Assembly (NCBI GenBank): GCA_973895155.1
Contig: OZ316896.1
Location: 930,001-994,000, forward strand
Direction: 5' to 3'
Length of the DNA stretch: 64,000 nucleotides
Origin: Marsupella aquatica
Taxonomy: Eukaryota; Marchantiophyta
Part shown: piece after piece, positions 36,861 to 46,922 of the stretch
Numbering within the stretch: position 1 is the stretch's first letter
How the letters are laid out: the number at the start of each line of letters is the position of its first letter
Translations under genes and position numbers: made by a program
The notes under the pieces: generated by a model
Seen by the model: only the letters and a program-made list of their open reading frames with translations
What the model was told of the DNA's origin: nothing
The model's database searches: none

Positions 36861-37703
36861 ATGGTTACCTTTGCATCCTTTAATGTTAATGGTCTCCGAA
36901 CCAAACTGGAACAAGTTTGGCACCAAGCCTTGAAGGATGGATGGAGTGTGTTTGGGCTCCAAGAAACACTACTCCCTTCTTCCCTTCCTCCATGTCTCGG
37001 GCCATTTGAAGTCACAGTGTCCCCTCGATCAGATCGCCCAGGCGAGAGGGGTGTTGCCTTGGCAGTCAAGAAGGGACTTCGCTCTGCAATCCACTTCTTG
37101 GATCCCAACTTTATCATTGCAGCGGTTACTTTCCCGAGGTTACCTCTCTGTACCTGGCTCATTGCTACAATGTACGTTCCGTGCATCCGAGTAGAGGTGG
37201 ATGCACATACAACCATGCTTGTAATGTTGGGAACTGCTTGCCAGACGTTACTCACAAGACACCCACTACGACGGTTCTTTATCATGGGCAATTTCAATTG
37301 TCATCCTCCAAATATGGCAGACCTTGTTTTTACTCTGGCCCCACCCCTCCATTGGCTCACCACTAGTGGAGATGCGCGCACATACCGTAGTAAGGTGAAT
37401 CCTCTGGTTATGCGCAGTGCTCCCCTGGTGTTACACTCCCTAGTCCGCACTGTCGACATTGCGGATCACTACTCGATTGTTGTCGAGATCGAGGGGTTGA
37501 CGACCCTTGACCATACTATGATACCCCCAAATAATCAGTTTGACAAAAGGGGCTTGCGGTCCCTGGATACCTTAGGACTCATGCGGGATCAAAGATGGGA
37601 GAGGTTGCTCCAGGATAGAACCTTCTCTACGAATAAGGTGTTTGACACCATGAATGTGGTTGCTAAGTCTGCCCACCTTATCAAACCACTCCACCCTCCA
37701 TGA
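36861..37703 (+). pseudogene. LINE ORF2 endonuclease domain (APE-like)
   Basis: The apurinic-endonuclease-like fold that nicks target DNA to prime LINE reverse transcription. Motifs in order: SFNVNGLR (residues about 5-12 from the ATG), LQET, a GERGVALAVK block, FIMGNFNCHP, and the terminal VDIADHYSIV, corresponding to the catalytic SDH region. In the usual GDFN motif the aspartate is replaced by asparagine (GNFN), a probably inactivating change. The ATG at 36861 is chosen because the conserved NVNGLR motif follows at once; the frame is also open upstream. The ORF ends in a TGA at 37701-37703 before the RT, where an intact LINE would continue, so it is a relic. Confidence 0.8.
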
Positions 37704-38031
37704 GTCAAGGCCTTGGATAGCTTGCTTTGGAGGATGTTACGGAGACGCCGCTCCCTCGCTATTATGGACTTCTAATGGGGACCCAATGCACTTTGGCCTT
37801 TACTCAGTACCAACAAGGTAGGACCCGATATAATGTCCGGGTCCAAGCTCTATGACACAATGATTTCCATGTCCGGCTAGATGTTGGCATCTCTCTAATC
37901 CAGGAGTGTGATTTTGGCGGGTTCTAGAACTAGGTACGCTCAATTTCTGGGAGCGGGAATAACTACTCCCCATCCCAGGTCATAGAGGCTGACAGGGTCC
38001 TAGAAGTTGAGACTGAACCCATCATCGTTGT

Positions 38032-38433
38032 ATGACACAACACTTGGATTTCCTATATGCTTATAACCCCCCGGAAAATCTAGAGGATTTATGGCGCCAA
38101 CGCAAAGTGATTGTCCCGCAGCATCCCAAACTATGTGACATTAATGGCCCCATCACACTTGAGGAACTCGGTTGTAGCTTGGCTCAGATGGTAGGCGGAC
38201 ATTGTCCTGGTCCGGATGGATTTCCAGCTGAATGGTTTAAAATCATTATGAAAGACCTGTGTTTTGGTTGCTCCAAATTTATCCCACTTGCCCCAACCTT
38301 CTTCACACCAGTGATCCTAAGGACCCTCAACTCCATGTTTAGGGATGGGGTTCCCACGGATCACAACATCGCTTGGGTCTACGCCATCCCAAGGGCGGTC
38401 AAGGGCTTTGAGACCGTTGTCGCAAGGACTTAA
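38032..38433 (+). pseudogene. LINE reverse transcriptase, N-terminal fragment
   Basis: A 133-codon open stretch with the typical LINE RT opening: an LWRQRKVIVPQ-type segment, ITLEELGCSLAQM, then GHCPGPDGFPAEWFK (RT motif 0/1) and a helix with FFTPVILRTLNSMF. The catalytic core (motifs A-C, including the YxDD box) is missing because the sequence changes to the gypsy LTR at about 38435. It lies 3' of the endonuclease ORF on the same strand, in the expected LINE order. Confidence 0.8.
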
Positions 38434-38434
38434 A

Positions 38435-39208
38435 GTTAGGGGCTCCTCGAGCAAACTGCGCATTTTTGGCTGCGATTGGGACAGGCAACAAGCACTTTTT
38501 GGAGCGAACTCTCACTCCTTGATTTTTTTTACTTTTCTCACAAAGGTTACAATGGGTGCCCTCGAGTAAGCTTGCCCGCAAGAGTCTGGTAGCTGGCCCT
38601 ACGGCGGGCCGCTACCTCTAACTTGTCGAGTTGAACTCCTCGAGTGACTATCTACTCAAAATATGACGGAAAAACTCTCCTCCTTAGCTCACAAAACCAA
38701 AACTTGATTAGCTACTCCACTAGTCTAAAATAGCTCTCACGGAACTCGGGCTTGGACCAACGAGGCTCCAAACTCAAGAAATCCCCGCCTGGATCGACGA
38801 GGCTCCAAACTTGAGAAATCCCTGCCTGGATCCAACACTCGCACAGAACTCCAAAACCGTCGCGCAACAGTCGAGTTCTGCAGAACAGAGTGGAACTCAC
38901 AGAACAAAACTCAACAGATCTCAATAGATAACCGCCAACCTCAATGAGCTGAGGCTCAAGTCTTAAGTAGCATCGAAAAGCCAACCATCCAGCCTGAGCC
39001 AGCTGCCATCAACGAGGCTCATCCAAACTCCAAGCCTGGTGACTCACCCAAACACCAAACCTCGTGATGACGAGTCACCCAATCACCAAACCTCAATCCA
39101 TCCAACCAAGCAGCCCCTCCGAGTCAGCATGCACGTAACCCAATCGGGATGCCTCACCCATCATTCCCTATAAAAGTCATTCTTGAGCCAAAATCTTTCG
39201 GCACGACA
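38435..39208 (-). repeat. 3' LTR of minus-strand gypsy copy
   Basis: Starts (minus strand) TGTCGTGCC right after the purine tract at 39209-39220, in the same arrangement as the plus copy at 60911. The outer end near 38435 (GAGGAGCCCCTAAC on the minus strand) matches GAGGTGACCCCTACA at the end of the plus copy LTR, though a clean CA end is no longer visible. About 774 bp; clearly diverged from the plus copy LTR. Confidence 0.7.
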
Positions 39209-39253
39209 TTCTCCCCCAGTAAACCTGAGCAGCCTCCGGTCTGCTCCAACCCA

Positions 39254-39842
39254 TCAGATTTCCTCTAAGTCTGAGTCTGAACTCGAGCCATGCGCCTGGA
39301 CCACCTCCTCCTCAAGAAACTCAAACCCAAAGCCTTCAAACTCAGCCTTAGGCACTCCATTTTCTAGAAACTTGAAGTCCAACTCATCCGAATCAGAACC
39401 CGTCAAGCCACTTTCGAAACTCAAGTCCATCGGATGCGCCTGGACCAGCGCCTCTTCAAATTCACTCAAGTTAGAACTTGAGTCCATTCCCTTCTCGGTC
39501 CTCCTCTTGAAGATCTTCACCCTTTCCCTGCGTAAGGTACTTGGTGAACCATTCCATCCAACTCCCGAATAGTGTAGGTCGCATTTGCATGAACAACAAC
39601 CATCACATACGGACCTTGCCACCTCCAAGAAAACTTGTTTTGGCTCAAGTGTTGCTCGTCCAACTTACTTTCATAAACCAAAACCCAATCCCCTTAACCA
39701 AGACAGGCCTCAACCGATGAGTCCTGTCGAACCTGCCCTTGTTCCTTAAGCTCACCATCTTCAATTGCTTCCGAGCCACCTCAATCTTCATAGGTAACAA
39801 GTTGAAGTGTTCGATCCTTCGAGCCAGCAACTCCTCTTTCAA
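39254..39842 (-). pseudogene. Gypsy integrase C-terminal region, broken
   Basis: Two short open pieces (39842-39645 and 39628-39254) are separated by a frameshift. The first has the IEVARKQLKM...RFDRTHRLRP stretch typical of the region after the integrase core. The second carries GKRVKIFKRR-like and acidic serine-rich sequence before the stop. The plus copy retains a better version at about 60340-60751, including a GPY-type segment ending in AGKRVKIFKRR. Confidence 0.65.
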
Positions 39843-39866
39843 AACTTCATCTTTCCAGCCAATCAG

Positions 39867-41241
39867 TCACGAGCTGCAAACATCTTCCTCAAGTGGCATC
39901 ATCGGCAAGTGTCCAATAAGTAGCTCAACCGGAACGTATCCGGTCACTAAGCTACAAGTCATCCGATCCGCTAACAGAGCAAGTGGAAGGAGACTCGACC
40001 ACCTGTCCAAGTCCCCATCACAAGCCTTAGCCAAAGAGCTCACAATCTGGATGTGCCCCCTTTCAGATTTCCCATTGCCTTCCGGATTGTAACTCGAAGT
40101 CAACTTCAGTTTGATGCGGTCGAAAAACTCTTGCGCTTCCTTGGAGTTGAGCTCCCCCCTATCAGCTCTGATCCTTGTAAAGCATCCATGCCTTGCAATG
40201 ATATCCTCAAGTATGAACTGGCAAACGGCAGCAGTAGTGTTCAAAACCAAAGCTCTCCCTTCCACATAAGAAGACAAGTCTTCTCTCGCCAAAACCAAGT
40301 ATCTCACCCCATTGCTCTCTCTCGGCATGTACACCACATCAACAGCCCATTGAAAGTGTAGAGCCACGGGGTAAGTCGGAACCAATCCATCCCTATGTCG
40401 GATCCTCGAGTAAAACTGGCAAATCTCGCAACTCTCGACATAGTCTCGAACGGCCAAGTATAAACCTGGCCACCAGTACAGCTTCCGAACCCTCTTGTAA
40501 GTCGAATGCACCCCTTTGTGCCCAACCATGCATGTCAGCATCATGGCACTCTTTGAGAATTCGGTCTTTCTCATCCTTAGTATCCACAACCCTCTGCAAT
40601 AACTGACTTGGGTCCTTATGCCTTCGCCACAAGTAGCCCTCCCTCAATAGGAACTTGTAAGATCTCTTCCGGATCTTGACGAACTCCTGATAACTCCACT
40701 CTAGTTGCTTCTCCAAAGTGCTAATGTAACACCCGATATCCAGCAACTCTCCCGAGTAGAGTTCTTCCTTGAACTCTAGACTTCCAACACTTTCGGTTCC
40801 GGTCACCTCGCCAACTCTCGTTGCTACCTCATTTCCAAATCTCGCCCTTGACAACATGTCGGCAACCGGATTATCCTTTTCCGCAATGTGACTTAGCTCA
40901 GGGTTGAACATCCGCATGAAAGCAATCCACCTGAGCATCGCTATGTCAGGCGTGTCACAATTTGCAATCATCCCCAGTAGCGATTGGCAATCAGTCTCAA
41001 CCACCATCGACACCCCAATCAAATAGTTCCTCTCCTGATGGAGTGCCACTTTGGCACCCCAAAGCTCCCTCTTAACTTGGGCATATCTCCTTTGCCTTTC
41101 CTCATTCTCATCATCTTGCCCAACAGCCCACCCGGCTGCGAACGGACTTGCATCAACAGTCATGATCAGTGGTCGCCCGCTCTTATAGTCCGCAGCTCGG
41201 AGAACTGGCAGGCTCATGAGAGCGCTCTTAAGCTTAGCCAT
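39867..41241 (-). pseudogene. Gypsy RNase H and integrase, one frameshift
   Basis: Two overlapping open pieces in different frames (41241-40393 and 40589-39867). The first holds RNase H (PLIMTVDASPFAAGWAVGQ with the first catalytic Asp, an E in VKRELWGAKVALHQERNYL, and VETDCQSLLGM). The second holds the integrase: a zinc-binding stretch with GHKGVHSTYKRVRKLYWWPG and CEICQ, then the catalytic Asp in WAVDVVYMP, the second Asp in RADRGEL and the Glu in GNGKSERGH. All catalytic residues can still be read, so decay is moderate. Confidence 0.85.
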
Positions 41242-42150
41242 TGCTTCACTATCCTCAACAGCTCATAGAGCGGGTCCGCCACGTGCGAGAAGTGAGAGAT
41301 CCAGATCTTGTAAAAGACACAAGCACCCAGAAACCTCCAAACTTTCGGCACCGATTCGCAATCCTTCATCTCACTAATAGCTCTCACCTTGTCCATGTTC
41401 AGCTTCCTTCCATAAGATCCGCACATTTGCCCAACGACTTTCACCTCTTTCATCCCGAATTCAGACTTCTCCCCCGAAAGAGTGACTCCCACATCAATCA
41501 GCTTCTCAAGAATCGCCTTAACATCAGTAATGTGATCCCACACAAACTGCCGGATCCCATCACTCCTCAAGGGCTCATCCTTCCCTTCAGCCAAGCACCC
41601 CTTTATCGGGACATCATCAATGAACGGTCTCATTTTTTCCGGAATGAACGGCTCCAAGATTTTACTCATCGCATTTTGCATGTGCGCTACTGAGTTCATC
41701 GCCCCTTGAGAAAGAGTGCACATCCTCAAGAGCCCAACGGGGTCTTCATAGTCGTAATGTCTCGGCTCTCTTGCGCCAATTGGAACTGGTCGTAACCCAA
41801 AAACAAATCACCCATGGAGTAGATCGCCCTCCCAGCGAACTCCTCCACAAACTCATCCACGAGTGGCCCAACACCCACATTCCTGATGGTCACCTTGTTC
41901 GGAGGTTGCATATCTTGAATGAACCTCAAGCTTCCATTTTTTTTCTTACTGTAAACCATCTGTTCGAGTAGGGAGCATCAGACTTCTTGAGAATCCTAGC
42001 ACTCAGCTTCTCCTTAAGTAGTTCCGCAAGCTTCGGAGCCAAAGCCCACGGAACCAAAATTGGTTTCAGATCCCACAAAACATGAGGGACAGTAAAGATG
42101 ACCATCGGTGTCACCTTACTTGGATCCCCACAACCAATCTCTTCAATCAA
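41214..42150 (-). pseudogene. Gypsy reverse transcriptase, two frameshifts
   Basis: Three open pieces in order (42150-41926, 41959-41726, 41729-41214). Motifs: KLAELLKEKLSARIL, DAPYSNRWFTV, LRFIQDMQPPNKVTIRN, the motif-A region YSMGDLFLGYDQFQL with its catalytic Asp, RMCTLSQGAMNSVAHMQNAM (motif B), and RPFIDDVPIKG (the catalytic DD of motif C). The wording of these motifs resembles fungal gypsy elements more than plant chromoviruses or Tat/Athila. Confidence 0.88.
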
Positions 42151-42561
42151 AAATGAGAATGCCTTCGCTCCATTATCATTTTTTGAAATGCCACTTGCTC
42201 CACCTCCGTAAGTAACCCATCCAAACCAATCTTAAGCTTCGCAAACTCTCTTGAGTAAACTTATGCCCTATCCGATCAGTTGGCCTCAGCCTTGGTTCCA
42301 ATCTCGCTCAATCCATAATCTCCATCGCATCGTCCGGCAAAGGTATTGCCACGGGCCTCACCTTCTTGTCAACTGTCTTGTATTTGGTACTCGAGTATAC
42401 AAGCACCACCATAGACGAGTACTATCTTTCCAATTCCTTCTCCAGCTTGTCCCTTCCCAAGTTAGACTTCGCACATTCGAGTGGCTCATCCTCTTCATTA
42501 TCCATCGTGTTTTCCCCTTCATAAGGAGCTAAGGAACGAGCACTTCGCCGATCCACTCTTT

Positions 42562-43005
42562 TCAGCAAAGTGCCAAGTTGTTTTCCGGACCTGGACCAGA
42601 GTCGGCACTCTCAGTCCTCAACCCTTTCCTATTCCTCTCATTTCCAGGTAAAACAGCCAGAAATTGAACCACCTCTTTCCCATCTTTGCTCCGAACCTTC
42701 ACCATGAAGGTAGTATCATCCAGAACCTTTGTCTTCATCCTCCATTCAGTGATGAACGGCATGCCCAGTATCACCAAAAATGACAAGTGCTCATGAACAA
42801 AAATATTACAAGCCTGCTTGACATTTCCAAACTTCACCATCACATTCGGACATCCGCCCCAAAGATAGTCCTTCATCGAACTCACCGAGTTCACACTCCA
42901 AAGCAACTCATTATCCACCGGCCAATTCTCCTTTTGAAACACCTTTGGATCCATCAAGTTGATCTCCGAGCCAGTATCAATGAGCGCCCGCACCTTGCCT
43001 TCCAT
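42562..43005 (-). pseudogene. Gypsy retropepsin-type protease
   Basis: Begins with the classical active site VRALIDTGSEINLM (Asp-Thr-Gly) and ends with the flap and ILGMPF motifs (LSFLVILGMPFI), followed by WRMKTKVLDDTTFMVKV. It shares the gag frame but follows a stop codon. It is the reference for recognising the homologous split protease of the plus copy (44268-44396 and 57781 onward). Confidence 0.88.
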
Positions 43006-43011
43006 TCCTTC

Positions 43012-44267
43012 CTATTGGCACTCGCTCTCCGGACTTGCTCGAGCCCAGTATCCATCTTGGTAAGCATAACCATTTCCTTTCATTGAGCCCATGACATGAA
43101 TGGTTCTCGATTGCGCGGTAATGCCTTCTCGCTCTTTCCCTTCAGTCGGGTCCCTGTTTGCCACAAACTCAGCTTCACTTCCGGTTCCCATAAGCCCCTC
43201 TTTCGCATCGAAGAACTCATCGTCCAAGTCCATTAGCTCCTCTTTCGCATCGAAGAACTCATCGTCCATCAGCTCCCCTCCAAGGGACTTGATCCTCTTC
43301 AGTTTCCCCAAGTTTGACTCTTCGGGGCCAGCAAACTTGCTTCCTGAACCCATGGACACCCCAGCAGTGTAAGTTTGGAAACTCCTTATTTCCGTCTTGC
43401 CAGCCTCCCCCATCAACGTGTGAGGGCCCTCTTTGTAAATCCGTTTCCTCTTGGATCTCTCCAAGATCGCCTCCTGGATCTCCCGCCTCATACTGCCAAA
43501 GAACTCGGCATTGGTAAACCCTTGAGCCTGTTGGCTCCAGAACTTCTCAGCTACAACCTTCGGGTACATGGCCTGGTCAACATCCCTGGAAGCACCCAAT
43601 CCGGGTCCTTCCTGATCGGTTTCCCTTTCTTTGGCTCTTTCTTGCTCATTTCCTCTTCTTCGAACCTAACCCTTCTTTCCTTGTCTTGAGTATCTCGTCT
43701 CTCTCGTTCCCCTGATTGAGACGGAGTGTCATCCTCATCGGTTTTCTTCCTTTTTGACTTGACCGAGGCATCCCAACTAGCCCCAACCTCAACCGTTATC
43801 GCATTGATCAGCACCGGGTCACTCCATCCGAATCTCTCTCGCACCAGATCCGCCAAGCGCTTGTAAAACTTGTCCATTTCCGTCACAGGGCCATCCAACT
43901 CCACATTGTAAACATTCGCTTCCAAGTGCAAAGAGGACGCCTCTTCGACTCGCTTCCCAGCTCGTTTCTCAGCCAAAGCCTTCATGCCTCCCTTGTTGGA
44001 GTTGAATGGAATCGGCTCCTCAATATTGGCAAATGATATCTTTTTTTGACCAACTTCACCAATGAACTTGATCAGCCCTTTATCCGCAGCTTCCCTCAGG
44101 TCTAGGCACTCCCGTTTGTCATGCTCTTTGCTGTCGCACCACATGCATGGCCAACTCTGCAACTCTCGCTTCTGTTCGGGAGAACTCGCAACCCTTGGTT
44201 TTGGATTCTTGACTGCATGTGCCGCCAAGATCTTCAGGTTCTCCATCATTTCCGTGAGATCATCCAT
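43012..44267 (-). pseudogene. Gypsy gag, C-terminal part with zinc knuckle, frameshifted
   Basis: Starts in mid-gag at the junction near 44267. A CX2CX4HX4C knuckle (CMWC, KEH, KREC) is at about residues 40-53. A frameshift near 43580 moves the frame. The downstream part contains a tandem 14-residue duplication (DDEFFDAKE twice; DNA period 42 bp at 43198-43281). The N-terminal capsid-like part and 5' LTR are missing. Confidence 0.8.
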
Positions 44268-44396
44268 CAGGGATTTCCTTTGGGGTGGTTGTCCTGATGT
44301 TATTGTGAAGTTTGAGAATGTGACCCAACCTTGTAATATTTTTTTTCATGAGCTGTTATCATTCCCAGTCATTTTGGGTATGCCATTCATAATTGC
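44268..44396 (+). pseudogene. Gypsy plus copy: protease, first half, interrupted
   Basis: Reads LWGGCPDVIVKFENV and FPVILGMPFI, colinear with the protease of the minus copy at 42562-43005 but on the opposite strand. It stops at the target site ATTGC (44392-44396), where the young element is inserted. The second half resumes at 57781 after the duplicated ATTGC, and the protease frame is continuous across the insertion once the element and one ATTGC are discounted. The left border at about 44268 is the head-to-head junction with the minus copy. Confidence 0.88.
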
Positions 44397-44598
44397 TGTG
44401 GTATGGGTGTCCCTGCAATTTTTTCTGGAAACTTGTTTATTTTTAGCATATCACAAGATTTACTTACACTTTAGACACCTTCCGGCCAACATTTACTTGT
44501 TCTGGACACTTATAGAAATATTTGACATCTCCGGCTTTCCTGACGATTCCTAGTGTACTTTGCCCGACCGCCACCAAGACTCTATGAGGATTTCAACC

Positions 44599-44750
44599 GA
44601 CGCTGTGGAAAGCGTCAGCTTCAACACACGACGCTGTGAGCAGCGTCCACCCTAGTATTGACGCTGTGAGCAGTGTGAGCAGCGTCCGTTGGTTTTACTT
44701 AAGACGCTTCTAGCAGCGTCCAGATTCTCCCGACGCTTCTAGCAGCGTCC
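44599..44750. repeat. Hairpin array in 5' LTR (five GACGCT...AGCGTC units)
   Basis: Units at 44599-44616, 44630-44648, 44660-44687, 44703-44721 and 44732-44750. Each has a 6-bp stem GACGCT/AGCGTC around a loop such as GTGGAA, GTGAGC or TCTAGC. The third unit has an inserted extra GTGAGCAG-like step. All five are repeated unchanged in the 3' LTR at 56675-56826. Confidence 0.9.
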
Positions 44751-44899
44751 GCTCAACACTTAGTTTTTGAAGTAGATTACTAGTAAAGTAGTATTCTACC
44801 ACCCTTGTTGAAGTACTTATGCTGTGCTTCTCCCTTGTTTAGTTTTAAGCTTGGAAAGGCACGACTGTTCTTACCTCCTCCATTTTAGGATTCCAGCAC

Positions 44900-44907
44900 T
44901 TATAAGA
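44900..44907 (+). promoter_or_regulatory. Possible TATA box of the LTR promoter
   Basis: TTATAAGA lies about 500 bp into the LTR, downstream of the hairpin array, a usual place for the U3 promoter. The same site is in the 3' LTR near 56976. The assignment rests on the motif alone. Confidence 0.35.
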
Positions 44908-45710
44908 CAGAGTAGAATGCTCATTTGAAGTAGAGAGAAATAGAGTTAATACTGTATTCAGAATTGAGTCTTCTGAATAGTTTTCTCCTCCTTCCATTGT
45001 AACAAGGCATGCTGTGAGTGTTTTGTATGGAAGTAAAGCTATATTGATTGAAGTTAAGATTGAATTCAAGAGATTCCTGTGGTGATTGAATTCAGTTGCA
45101 GATTTCTGAAACTCGTATTGAATTCACTGCTAGGCTTGCTTGCAGAGTCGGGATTCGCTAGCCAATTCAAGAATAGTTAATGATAAATGAGAAGTAAATT
45201 CTGATTCTCAGAGTAGTTAGTACTGTTGCTTTGATTCTGGAATATGGTTTAGAGTTTGACTGAATTGCGTATCGCTGATGTCAAACCATGTTGACGGCAT
45301 TTTAAATCATATCATTCATTTGCAATCAGAAAGCTTCTGCTTCATCAGATTGAGAATTCCATTATCATTAACCTTTGTGTTTTGAAGAGTGAGATGGATG
45401 AATTATGAGATAGATTTCATGTCTATACTGAGCCCAAATCCTTTCTGAAGGAGTGGCAGTAGCAGCTTGTAGTCTCTAAATCCTTACTCATTTCTTCTCT
45501 AATTCATAAATCAGAAGTTCAGTTACTTTGTTGTTTGTTTATTCGATTTTTTTATTGAGAAGTGAAGTCAACATAGAGCTCAAGACTCTAAATCACTCGG
45601 AGTGATAAAAGTTATACAATTCATTCTGAAATCTGTTCTTAAAGGGATCGAAACCCTGGTTTTAGGTGAGGAGAGTCACTTTTGATACTTAGCACTATAC
45701 GACATCTTTT

Positions 45711-45730
45711 TGGCGCCGCTGCCGGGGAAC
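45711..45730 (+). promoter_or_regulatory. Primer binding site, tRNA-Asp type
   Basis: TGGCGCCGCTGCCGGGGAAC begins six bases after the 5' LTR. It starts with TGG as needed to pair with a tRNA CCA end, and matches the tRNA-Asp-type PBS (TGGCGCCGTTGCCGGGGA) typical of plant Tat/Athila elements, with one change. Confidence 0.88.
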
Positions 45731-46922
45731 GAATTTAAGATTGAATTGACGTACAGGCAGTGTATGCCAGAAGGAGCTAGACGGGAGAGGAATTCACGTT
45801 CTACTATAATTGTGAAGATGCGTCATCACTCCAGTTAAAAAGATGAAGAGCTTCCATTTCGAGGTGATGCCGTACTCTATCCAAAGCGCCCCGGAAGCTC
45901 TCTTAAGAGTATTGGAAAAATTTGTGGTGCCAAACTTAAGAGAAGAAACCGCCCTCCCACCAGAAAAGGCCTCACAGAGAGGAGCTGTTGCTCGTCAAGT
46001 TGCTTTGGAGATAGTCGAAGACACCAAAGACACTTTGAGTGACAAGTGAAGTTATTCTAACGTTGCTCGGGACGTATGATTTGTAAAATTGTCCAACCAT
46101 CCTGGTTCGTGTGACCGATGCCACCTATCCGATCTTTGGGAACATTAAGAATTAGGAATTTGAGGAATCGTTATGTTAATTCTTGGGTTCTGAGCCTGAG
46201 AGGGAGGAATGGCATACATTGGTTAACTATCACCTGGTGGGAAGATGAAAGTTTGCATTTAGTAATATTAAGGCTGAATGGTAGGATCACACAGGAGTGA
46301 TATTTAGTCATTTCCATTCGGGAGTTAGCGGAAAGAATCATGCACCAGGAATTGCGTAGAAGATTAGGAAGGAGTTAGACGTCTGATTAGTAGGATGGCC
46401 TAGTGTAGCGTACCATGTGGTAAAGAAATTTCAGGGTGAAGGAAGTCGGAGATTATGGGGAACGCCCGGTTCCAGTAATCGCCACCGTAAAGGAGATAAG
46501 GAAGGACGCCGCGAAGAGCGTCCAATGCGATTCGTCCCAGAAGATTCCGCAAGTCAGGACGCTTCGAGTAGCGTCCGATCCCAGTGGACGCTGTGAGCAG
46601 CGTCCGGTGGAATCTGTGACGAACCAACGTGCGCGACGCTTCTGGTGTGCCTTTCCGCGTCTCAACCTGAAGGACGCACCAGAGAAAACGAGGTTTTAGA
46701 ATCTCGGCTGGTCACTGAAGGGAAGTATTAGCTACGGGATAGCAAGGGGGAGGAATCATGCAAGGGATGTTGAACGACGCTACGGGAAGTCACTTTGAGG
46801 AAGCAGGTTCATATCTCCCGGAGTGGGGTGATAACGTCGCACCTAAATGGTGACTCCTTGCATAAAGACTCCTGAGGAGCGGGTCTGGTGTCTCAAAATC
46901 ACCCGTGCTTGGAGAATGAGGG
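45731..46922 (+). other. Leader between PBS and gag, with hairpins and a small ORF
   Basis: About 1.2 kb. A 68-codon ORF at 45843-46049 reads FEVMPYSIQSAP, similar to RT motif B wording, so it may be a captured RT scrap; translation is unproven. Three GGACGC/GCGTCC-type hairpins lie at 46504-46523, 46557-46576 and 46586-46605. This is where a packaging or dimerisation signal would be expected. Confidence 0.6.
46504..46605. repeat. Hairpin array in leader (three units)
   Basis: GGACGC/GCGTCC at 46504-46523 (loop CGCGAAGA), GGACGCT/AGCGTCC at 46557-46576 (loop TCGAGT) and at 46586-46605 (loop GTGAGC). The last contains the LTR unit GACGCTGTGAGCAGCGTC unchanged. Confidence 0.88.

Larger units (their letters stand above)
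36530..38434 (+). mobile_element. LINE retrotransposon, 5' part, decayed and cut off at its 3' side
   Basis: Contains an endonuclease ORF (36861-37703) and the beginning of a reverse transcriptase (38032-38433), with several stops and frameshifts in between (37704-38031). An ORF at 36530-36883 precedes and overlaps the endonuclease in another frame, and could be the end of LINE ORF1. The RT stops abruptly where the minus-strand gypsy LTR begins at about 38435. A LINE-type 3' module on the same strand lies beyond the gypsy stack at 61940-62622. Confidence 0.75.
38435..44267 (-). mobile_element. Decayed Ty3/gypsy element, minus copy (gag to 3' LTR; 5' LTR missing)
   Basis: Reading on the minus strand: gag with a zinc knuckle (44267-43012), protease (43005-42562), linker, RT (about 42150-41214), RNase H and integrase (41241-39867), C-terminal region (39842-39254), a purine tract TGGGGGAGAA, and a 3' LTR (39208-38435). 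It is broken by several frameshifts. The 5' LTR and the first part of gag are absent: at about 44267 the sequence switches to the protease of a second copy of the same family on the opposite strand. RT, integrase and C-terminal sequences look, from memory of family sequences, closer to a gypsy lineage common in fungi than to the usual plant clades. Confidence 0.88.
44397..45704 (+). repeat. 5' LTR of the young gypsy element (1308 bp)
   Basis: Starts TGTGGTATGGGTGTCC and ends TACTTAGCACTATACGACA. It differs from the 3' LTR only at 45225 (G) versus 57301 (A). It carries five GACGCT/AGCGTC hairpins in its first 360 bp and a TATA-like box at 44900. Confidence 0.97.

Noticed and set aside
40984-41971. 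Plus-strand ORFs opposite the gypsy RT and RNase H
   Set aside because: They are mirror frames of the minus-strand pol and have no motif of their own.
44599-44750. CRISPR-like array
   Set aside because: The repeats are hairpins with no regular spacers, inside the LTR of a plant retrotransposon.
44845-45069. 74-codon minus-strand ORF, identical in both LTRs (also 56921-57145)
   Set aside because: It lies antisense within the LTR with no domain. It is identical only because the LTRs are identical.
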